From assembly GCF_009017415.1 (NCBI RefSeq), contig NC_092404.1:1922001-1986000 (forward strand): a stretch of 64,000 bases of DNA, given 5' to 3'. The notes under the pieces are model-generated. The model worked only from the letters and a program-made list of their open reading frames with translations, ran no database searches and had not been told where the DNA came from. The position numbers were made by a program, and so were the translations under genes. Below, in pieces: positions 56,754-64,000 of this stretch. Position 1 is the first letter of the stretch. The number at the start of each line of letters is the position of its first letter. Source of the stretch: Aspergillus flavus. Its lineage: Eukaryota; Ascomycota; Eurotiomycetes; Eurotiales; Aspergillaceae.

Positions 56754-58394
56754 TTATAGCCGTGTTTCCCGGCTTGAGCGACCTAGGGGACTTTTGAACC
56801 CTTCAAAGCCGTTAGCTTTTATTTCAGCCAGATAGGCCCTAAACGTCCCTAGGCCTCCGAAGTAAAAGGCCACCCCCTCAGCTTTCCCAGTGACATTATT
56901 CCCGAGTATCCAAGAAGGAACCTTTTCAAACATTGTTCCCGCTATCGAGGACCGACTGCGTGCTGTCCATGCACGCTCGGCTTCTTCTAAGGCTTCAATT
57001 TCGCACTGACGTCCCGTTTGCTTCGATATCTTCTCGGCCCGTCGGACCAAATCCATAATAAACTCTGTGTTGGTCTCCCCTGACGTCGGAATATTTGCGA
57101 ACGCCATGTGCGGCCCATTGACTAGAAGAAGATTGGGGAATCCATGCACAGACATCCCTACGTACGTGCTTGGGCCGGAAGGTTTCCACATATCATACAG
57201 GTTTTTCCCATCCCGGCCCCGAATATCAACCATCGCATAGGTGCCATCCACGGCATCGAACCCAGTCGCAAAGATTATAACATCCAGCTCATGGGTCGTG
57301 CCATCAGCCGTACAGATGCCACTTGGTGTAACCTCCGTAATGGGGCTCTTCTTGATATCCACCGCAAAGACATTTTCCTTGTTGAATTTCTCGTAAAACC
57401 CAGCATCACACAGAGGTCGACGCCCATAAAGTTCCTTCGGTGTTAGGACGTCTCGCTTTTGCGGATCCTTGACAATACTCGCAATCTTCTTGCGCAGAAA
57501 CCGGCATACTTCCTCATTCGCAACTTCATTCGTGGCAATATCAGAGAACCCGCCAAACATGAACTGGAAGCCGTTTCCGATGTTCCATTGCTGCTCGAGT
57601 AGTTCCTCGCGGTCTTCTGGCGACAGTGACATGAATGTTCTCTTAGGCTCCGGTGTACCCATAGCAAAGACGGAGGTACGGGCGTCTGCGATAAGCGCTG
57701 GATAGTTTTTGTTGACCAGGGCGCGTTCCTTCGGCGTAACGTCCCGGTTTCCACTGGGGACAGTGTACTGCGGACGTCGGACGAATACATGGAGAGATTT
57801 AACCTTGTCAGCGATGGCCGTCACGACCTGGACACCCGATGATCCAACGCCAATCACACCGACACGTTTATTCTCGAGTTCCACATCTGGGTTCCACGCC
57901 GAGGTGTGGTTCATCTCTCCCTTGAATGTGTCCATCCCCGGGATATCGGGGTAGCTGGCTTTGACCAGGAGTCCAAGCGCCGTGAAGAGGTATCGCACGT
58001 GGAAGACGTCGCCTGTCTCGCACTGGACCTCCCAGATCTTAGTCTCGTCGTTCCATTCCGCCCGTTGCATCTTGGTGTTGAACTGCATGTGTTTGCGGAG
58101 GTGGTATCTTTCCACCACGTCCCGGAGGTATTGCATTATCTCGGGCTGGGTGAGATACCATCTTTTCCAGGGGTAGGTTTGCAGGAACTCCTGGTCAAAG
58201 AGGAATCGATAAAGATGACTCCATGTGTCGCTCAACGCACCGGGATAGCGGTTCCAATACCAAGTACCACCAACATCACCGGCCGTATCAATGGCTTTGA
58301 CATTCAAGCCCTCCTTGACAAGGGAATAGAGCGTATAAATTCCACCAAAGCCGGCACCCACGACAAGGGCATCCAAATGGTGTTCCTGGGCCAT
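56754..58394 (-). CDS. Baeyer-Villiger-type FAD monooxygenase (cyclohexanone-monooxygenase-like)
   Basis: A 546-residue single exon. The FAD Rossmann motif is 'ALVVGAGFGGIYTLY' (G13-x-G15-x-x-G18), followed by 'GGTWYWNRYPGA', the flavin-contact stretch of this class. The Baeyer-Villiger fingerprint F-x-G-x-x-x-H-T-x-x-W is at residues 157-167 ('FKGEMNHTSAW', then N-P rather than the common P). The NADPH Rossmann motif is 'VGVIGVGSSGVQVV' (182-187). The conserved 'DVIIFATGFDAVDG' and 'LYDMWKPSGPSTYVGM' lie in the C-terminal half. Such enzymes insert an oxygen next to a ketone to form an ester or lactone, using NADPH and O2 in the cytosol. The substrate is unknown. No cluster partners are adjacent. 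Confidence 0.9.
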   Translation of the reverse strand: MAQEHHLDALVVGAGFGGIYTLYSLVKEGLNVKAIDTAGDVGGTWYWNRYPGALSDTWSHLYRFLFDQEFLQTYPWKRWYLTQPEIMQYLRDVVERYHLRKHMQFNTKMQRAEWNDETKIWEVQCETGDVFHVRYLFTALGLLVKASYPDIPGMDTFKGEMNHTSAWNPDVELENKRVGVIGVGSSGVQVVTAIADKVKSLHVFVRRPQYTVPSGNRDVTPKERALVNKNYPALIADARTSVFAMGTPEPKRTFMSLSPEDREELLEQQWNIGNGFQFMFGGFSDIATNEVANEEVCRFLRKKIASIVKDPQKRDVLTPKELYGRRPLCDAGFYEKFNKENVFAVDIKKSPITEVTPSGICTADGTTHELDVIIFATGFDAVDGTYAMVDIRGRDGKNLYDMWKPSGPSTYVGMSVHGFPNLLLVNGPHMAFANIPTSGETNTEFIMDLVRRAEKISKQTGRQCEIEALEEAERAWTARSRSSIAGTMFEKVPSWILGNNVTGKAEGVAFYFGGLGTFRAYLAEIKANGFEGFKSPLGRSSRETRL

Positions 58395-60424
58395 GATTCT
58401 ATCACATACGCCAGTAGTCAGCTAGGTTGAGAAAAGAACCAGCAAGCACAGGACAGGCGCTCCCTCCCTGCAATTTATCGAAGAAATGATCGCTACCCTT
58501 ACTCACCGTTGACGTAAAATCAATCCCACCCGTATCCACTCTATCCTGTTGAACACGCTATCATACAGTAAAACCCCTGCACGCCGACACGAGATGTTTC
58601 AAAATAATGACCGATACCAAGAAACATCCGCCCTGAGGTAGCACGATGAGCGAAGTGCTTCATAGATAGGCCAATGAGCAAGGGCGATGCGTAGTCGCGT
58701 TCCTCTCATCCGATGCCTCGTTCTCAAAATCCCTGTCTGATTTCTTGTTCTTCAGGCACGGTGGATTTGTAGGGTTACTTCCATGGGTCCAACCCCTCAC
58801 TTACCCTCTCAGTTGTAATCGGTCAATGGATGTTCCGAGCTCAGCATACGAGGATGTTATGCATAATACTCCTGTTATGGACATGGGCTGGGCTCGTTTG
58901 TCCGAGGCATTTGGCAAGTTTCGACAAGTCCTATGATGATGAAGATCACTCTGCCACTGAGTTGTTTCATGTAGGGTTGTTGTTATAGTCAGTACCGATG
59001 CTTTCTTCGCGCTTCAGGGCAAAAGCCTTCTATACATAACCAAGTTTGCCTGAAGATTTCTCCCAGTCCATGATATATAGTAAGCTGTGAACTATCATAC
59101 ACTGGCACCCTTGGTGATCGGAAAGCGTTATCGGGGGTGTTTATCCTCCTCCCTACCCCAAGGAGTATACCCTTTCATAACGGATCATAGATGTCTTGAG
59201 TTATGCATCTCGGCCAAATTGTCTTTGAAAACTGGGGATTTTCTCATGATATGAAGCTTACGATCGGACGAGGGAAACAAACCCTTGTACGCCTCAGCGA
59301 GTTAGCTTCTTCCCTCATTACAAACCTCTGCCATACGTATTCCACTATAGAGTTAGTCGTTTAATAGAGTATACTTGTATACTAAGCTTTTGTGAGACTG
59401 TGATAACAATGATCTGCAATACCTAGAAAATAGGATATATACTTGGAGCGGGTTAGTTTACAATATGTTTACCAGAAGACAATAACTACTTGGTCTAGTA
59501 TGTTGAGGGCTGGAGCAGGTAATAAAAAGCGAAGGCTCAGGGACCGGCCCTCTGCCACTGCTAGTCGGCTACCTTCGCGGTATTTCTTTTTCATATAGGA
59601 TAGACGATACTAATTTATGCCCATCTAAATTACATATTATGTGGATTTGCTGGGGACTCTCTATAACTCGGTGATATAATTTTGATAAAGTATAGTCTGC
59701 TATATCAGCTGTGTTGAACCCTCTCTAGAGATAATAGAAGCCGGAAAGTGTCTGGCCAATGTTGCAGTTCTAAAGCTGTCATACAACATATACTCATCCT
59801 AGTACCATTTTAAGTAAATATGAATAGGCACTGCCAAATTAGGCTGCAACTTTTCCGAGTATATGAATCATCGGACTCGGCTACTGGGGCCCGGATGGAT
59901 GAGGTTATTGAGCCTTTCACTAATAGATCTCTACCTGCAACCGGTCTGACTGCGGCCTTCAAAGTGCCATAGTTCCTGAAGCAGTTTACCAATAAGGAAA
60001 AGTAAGATAAAATCATAAAAAAAGGTTTAAAGTGGGTCAAAATTTCGTCTGCCAAGAATAATGTTTGTGCCCTTCAATACGGTCCATAAGTATGGTTGCT
60101 GCTTGGCTGACTCGATCAACCAGACTGAGTTGGCTAGCAGATGAAGATCAAACCTATGAAGCATAGCAATCAAATAGAGAGGAGTGATATGTCTGCTGCC
60201 AAGTCACGCGAAGGTAAAGTTGCATATATGGCGCAGATTGACGCGTACCAGGTGGACGGATTCCGAAGATACCGGTGAGCAAAAGTCTGATGAGATCATC
60301 TACTTTTGGACGCCTGACAACCTCGTTTTTACATATATTTAGTGTCTTGGTAATGTTCTGGTAGGCGTTGTCATACCATTGATGGGCAGGCTTGATTGTT
60401 GTTAGCAATTGGTACTCATCCACC
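58395..60424. other. Long intergenic region, AT-rich
   Basis: 2 kb between two divergently transcribed genes with no supported ORF; AT-rich between 59330 and 60080. Confidence 0.45.
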
Positions 60425-62099
60425 ATGATAGCTTCTGCACTGTTTTACCTCGGCCTAGTTGCGAGTATAGCCCTCTCATCGCCGATTAATAAGACAGAAA
60501 GTCGCCCCACAGCGACTATTGATGCAGGTGTAGTCGCTGGAACCACAACGTCTGTATCGTCCTCAACTGTTACAGTAAACCAATTCCTCGGTATCCCCTT
60601 TGGTGCCCCTCCTGTGCGCTTCAGCCCTCCACAGCCTCCTGCGCCATGGTCCTCGGTCTACGACGCATCCAAGTATAAACCTGATTGCATTCAGCAATTT
60701 AACTATCCGGAGGCCGCACGGAACCGGTCAATCGCAGTTTTCAACACACCTCCGCCTCGGGGCGGCGAGGAAAGCGAGGACTGTCTCCATTTGAATGTCT
60801 TTGCCCCAGAGTCGGCAGCAGAGGGCTCCAAGGCTGTTCTCTTCTGGATCTACGGCGGTAGCTTTTCGATTGGAGCCAGTTCTCTGCCTATTTATGATGG
60901 CACTAGTCTTGCGGCGAACCAGGACGTGGTGGTAGTCACCAGCAACTATCGCACCAACGTCTTCGGTTTCCCTGGCTCTCCTGACCTACCTACATCAGAA
61001 TGGAATCTTGGGTGAGCTGAAGACAGTTCATAATCAACTAATATAGCCCAGTACTAACAATAGTATAAGTTTGCTCGACCAACGTCTTGCCCTCAACTGG
61101 GTCCGGCGAAACATTGCTGTCTTCGGCGGAGACCCGAAAAAAATCACCATTGTAGGCGAAAGCGCAGGGTCCATGAGCGTGGACGCTCTCATTAAAAATC
61201 CTCCAGACCCTGTTCCTTTCCACGCTGCAATCATGGAATCCGGCGTAGCGGCGATGATGGCAGTCTCTGCCGGATCTGACTGGAAAGCTCTGGTCAACGC
61301 TACCAAATGCCAGAATACAAACGAGCTTGAATGTGTTCGCGCCATTCCCGCAAAGCGACTTAAAGATATTATCGAACGGAACATGCTCACCTTCTCCCCG
61401 ATCCCTGATGGAATCACATGGCTAAAGAACTCACATCAGAGCCGCCTGAACTCTACGCATGACTCGTCTGAGATCGCCCGTGTTCCTTTACTAATCGGCA
61501 GCAATGCTGATGAAGGTCAAACGTTCGTCGCAGGACAGAATGCTACCGTAGCACGCGCCCTTCTTAGTGCGATTCTAGGAAATAATTCGACTCTCCTCCA
61601 AGCTGTCCTGAAAGAATACCCTCTGGGTACCCCGGGAATTAAGACTGAACGCGATCGTGTGGCGAGAATTCTTACTGAACTTGCATTCCAGTGCCCTTCG
61701 CAGCGCGTCGCTAGTGACAGCGCTTCCGCGGGCATTGATACTTGGCTATACTACTTTAATGCCACCTTTCCGAATGCAAACCCGCTATTTGGCAGTGGGG
61801 CCTTTCACTCGGCGGAGGTTGATCTGGTCTTTGGCACATATAAGCAGGATGGAGCCACAAAGGCTCAGAAAGATTTAAGCCAATTGATGCAGAAAACTTG
61901 GGCTGACTTCGCGAAGAAACCGTCTGCCGGACCTGGCTGGGAAACTGTCCCTCAGGTTGGGGTCTTTGGTGATGGGCCGAAGACTGAAGGGGACAGAGTA
62001 ACGCAGGGATTGTTCCAAACTGTTGATGCTGAGGAGATTGATTGGAGGTGTCAGCTGTATGAGGCTTTATATGAGGCGTTGAATGCTGGTAAGAAGTAG
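60425..62099 (+). CDS. Secreted type-B carboxylesterase / lipase
   Basis: Exons 60425-61011 and 61070-62099 (58-nt intron) give 538 residues. I use the Met at 60425 because 'MIASALFYLGLVASIALS' is then a clean signal peptide; the frame is open 33 bases further upstream. The family core is present: 'FLGIPFGAPPVRFSPPQPP', then 'EDCLHLNVFAPE' (the usual EDCL motif) and 'WIYGGSFSIGAS' (oxyanion region). Exon 2 begins at the 'LLDQRLALNWVRRNI' helix. The nucleophile is in 'VGESAGSMSV' (G-x-S-x-G), the acid likely in 'SNADEGQTFV', and the histidine in 'GAFHSAEVDLVFG'. The acceptor at 61069 gives the most family-like join; 61063 also fits. It hydrolyses esters outside the cell; specificity is not readable. 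Confidence 0.9.
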
Positions 62100-62403
62100 G
62101 GATTGGTATATCCGATATTTTATAATTTCAAGACTTACCCCAACACTCGCATGATATATCTATCTTTCAGCACTTGACATCCTGTCAAGTAGTATATGCC
62201 ACAGCTTCTGGAACACAACAAGAATAGATGCTCAAATTATTTAGGCTGCAATCCTGTATTGAGTTGCGCAGACAAAATACCGTGGATAGGGTTTCTTATC
62301 TCCTTGGACAACTGTCTATATAACGCCGCGCTCAGCCAAAGTGACACCACAACCATGTCAATAACAAACCATTCTAGTTCTACATTCTAAAGTCACATTC
62401 ACA

Positions 62404-62695
62404 ATGGTCCGTCAAGCTTGGTTAATCTTTGGCAGCGGCCATGGCGTTCTGGGACACCTTCGCTGGTAAACAGCCTGGCGATCCCACCAAAGGAGCTGAA
62501 CGGATCCTCGATGTGATTCAGCTAAAAGGAGTGGGGCAGGGTAAGGAATATCTTCTTCGACTGCCGCTGGGGACTGGTTGCTTCCCGCGAATGATGGCCA
62601 AATGGGATGATGTGAGACAGAATTTGGAGGAAATTAAGAGGTCGCTTGGAGCACCGCGGTTGATTCGGATTAGTGCCTGTCCCGCAAATACTTGA
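62404..62695 (+). pseudogene. Short-chain dehydrogenase relic with a large internal deletion
   Basis: The ATG at 62404 starts like an SDR ('MVRQAWLIFGSG', the first strand and glycine-rich turn). After about 13 codons the frame changes and the sequence is already the SDR C-terminus: 'FWDTFAGKQPGDPTKGAERI', then 'GKEYLLRLPLGTGCFPRM' and 'KWDDVRQNLEEI'. Roughly 200 central codons, including the catalytic Y-x-x-x-K, are gone. Confidence 0.7.
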
Positions 62696-62764
62696 TCAGC
62701 TAACTAGAACATTATGTTAGGTATAGGGTATTTTTGATGCTAGGAATATTACATACAACTACAG

Positions 62765-62959
62765 TTAAAAGTGCTTCAGCGGGGTCCTCTTCCGGTTGAG
62801 TTGGTTGACGCCTTGGACGAGGCGTGGATGTGTGTGAAGCCTGTTTCGGCTAATTACTGGCATCTTGAGTTGCAGTATACATGTGATACCCAAGCTGCGT
62901 TATTCGAGAAGTGGTACCCTTGCAATAGACTGCTTTACGCTATCTGCTGTCTTGTGTAG
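62765..62959 (+). pseudogene. C-terminal relic of an AKR7-type aldo-keto reductase
   Basis: 'RGPLPVELVDALDEAW' followed by 'SANYWHLELQYTCDTQAALF' matches the last ~50 residues of aflatoxin-aldehyde-reductase-like (AKR7) enzymes. No TIM-barrel sequence or start precedes it; the SDR relic ends 70 bases upstream. Only the tail of the gene remains. Confidence 0.65.
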
Positions 62960-63426
62960 TGTCGCGGTTGCATGGTGTGGTGTTTTCGATGGAATTTGAA
63001 TCCTCTTCTAAATAGGAGATTGTTCTTTGAAAATAGACTCTCTAGGTATTCGGGGGACGGGCATTATAGAATATAGAGTTTTTTAATATATGTCCTCCAA
63101 TAATATTCTTACAATCTTGGACACCTCTAGATGATTCAAGTACGTGCTTTGTATCAACAAGATGTACTCAAGTACAGCTGTCCAGCTGGTAGCTGGGTAT
63201 GCTCTATTAATACCAGCAATCGCTACGACCTTAGAATAGAAACTCCCCCTGAGCACTAGACCAAATAGATAAACTGAAATCTATATCTCAATCTGAAGCT
63301 ATACTCAGTCTTTATAATACCAAACAACCTTTTGCAAACCATATCCGAAACAAAAAGGAACACACAGAGAGAAATGAAACGCAAAATGTTCTAAACATAT
63401 ATACAATCTGAATATACCCCCACCAC
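62960..63426. other. Intergenic spacer
   Basis: AT-rich, no gene seen. Confidence 0.5.
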
Positions 63427-64000
63427 TCAATAACTCGGCCCTTCCAGAAGAGACGCCGAAGCCGGCCTTAAAGGCAGAGGAGCCTCCTCCTCATAAACCG
63501 GACTCAAGGGCGTCGGCGGCCCAAAACCATACGACTCATCCGACGTAGCATGGCGAACCTCCGGCCACCTTTCCGCCGGGGCAGGTTCCGCTCTGGATTC
63601 AGCCTCCGGCTCGACGATCTTGAGCTTCTTGTTTTTCTTCTTATTCTTACCCCGTTTCCTAAGCGGTGCCCAGGCGCCCCAACCGTCATCTTTGGGCTGT
63701 TCGTCGGGCTCGGTGTGACTATTGGGCTCAGGCTTCGGAAAGGAAGGCTGGTCATCCACGGCGATAGTCTCATCGGTAGGATGCGGAGAAGAAGCAGAGG
63801 GAGGTGGCGACGGAGTCAGCGGCCAGTCCTCGCTTACAGGCTCTGACTCTGGTTGCTGTCGTCTACCACTGTACTCACCGGTTCCTTCGTCTTCCGTCGA
63901 CCCGTCGTATCCATGACTCGGCTCGACTTCGGGCACGACATCCTCAAATGCAGGTTCTTCCTCGGGCTCTTCGGGAATAGTTTCCTCGGAGATCCGTACC
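63427..64000 (-). CDS. C-terminal part of an acidic, disordered protein (5' end outside the window)
   Basis: The frame is open from the right edge to the stop at 63427-63429 (about 190 codons). An ATG-free lead of Glu/Pro-rich codons ('ETIPEEPEEEPAFEDVVPEV') shows that the start lies beyond 64000. The chain is low in hydrophobics and rich in Glu, Pro and Ser, with one basic stretch ('LRKRGKNKKKNKKLKI') that could be a nuclear localisation signal, preceded by 'DDGWGAWAPL'. It ends 'SLLEGPSY'. I recognise no domain and can assign no function. Confidence 0.7.
   Translation of the reverse strand, partial: VRISEETIPEEPEEEPAFEDVVPEVEPSHGYDGSTEDEGTGEYSGRRQQPESEPVSEDWPLTPSPPPSASSPHPTDETIAVDDQPSFPKPEPNSHTEPDEQPKDDGWGAWAPLRKRGKNKKKNKKLKIVEPEAESRAEPAPAERWPEVRHATSDESYGFGPPTPLSPVYEEEAPLPLRPASASLLEGPSY

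Noticed and set aside
60154..60426. 90-codon minus-strand ORF before the carboxylesterase
   Set aside because: It overlaps the esterase start region, has no motif and no plausible splice partners.
1..64000. CRISPR array, tRNA or rRNA genes
   Set aside because: None seen; the genome is fungal and no tRNA-like cloverleaf or rRNA segment was noticed by eye.

Overview
The window reads as nuclear DNA of a filamentous ascomycete. Genes are split by short introns of about 50-75 nt with GT...AG ends, a Zn2Cys6 regulator is present, and so are families typical of Aspergillus. The strongest clue is 34.0-43.7 kb: a DMATS-type prenyltransferase, a P450, a PaxB-type membrane cyclase, a PaxA-type membrane protein and a second P450, in the order and orientation of the aflatrem ATM2 locus of Aspergillus flavus (atmD-atmQ-atmB-atmA-atmP). 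I infer Aspergillus section Flavi, A. flavus or a close relative. The species call rests on recalled gene order, not on a database match.

Layout. 0-3.4 kb: the 3' end of an unknown gene, one decayed small gene and 2.4 kb of apparent non-coding DNA. 3.4-9.3 kb: an ankyrin protein, a Gfo/Idh/MocA oxidoreductase, and a fused relic of an MFS transporter and a P450. 9.3-16.1 kb: a TPR protein, a Zn2Cys6 regulator and an SNF2-type ATPase relic. 16-21 kb: a small secreted protein and a D-amino-acid-oxidase-like flavoenzyme with a duplicated C-terminal module. 23-34 kb: an F-box/ankyrin relic, a TRK-type potassium transporter, a Cys/His-rich protein, an SF1 helicase relic and a caspase-like gene with a frame break. 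34-43.7 kb: the indole-diterpene cluster. 45.7-49.2 kb: a JEN-type carboxylate transporter and a secreted esterase. 51-53.2 kb: a broken HET-domain gene with a repeat tail. 54-62.1 kb: a conserved unknown protein, a Baeyer-Villiger-type monooxygenase and a secreted type-B carboxylesterase. 62.4-63 kb: relics of a short-chain dehydrogenase and an aldo-keto reductase. The right edge cuts through an acidic, disordered protein.

How the genes work together. The five cluster genes should carry out the later steps of a tremorgenic indole-diterpene pathway: cyclisation (AtmB, perhaps with AtmA), oxidation (AtmP, AtmQ) and prenylation (AtmD). The early enzymes (GGPP synthase, prenyltransferase, epoxidase; atmG/C/M) are absent, as expected for the split A. 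flavus arrangement. No cluster-specific regulator was recognised inside it. All nine AtmQ exons and six AtmP exons join in frame with the heme cysteine present.

The flanks are rich in decayed genes: nine are listed as pseudogenes, plus a caspase-like gene with one frame break. Many belong to families tied to fungal self/non-self recognition or genome defence (HET, caspase-like, ankyrin, SNF2/SF1 helicases). Exon models were built by hand from splice signals and frame continuity and have no transcript support.
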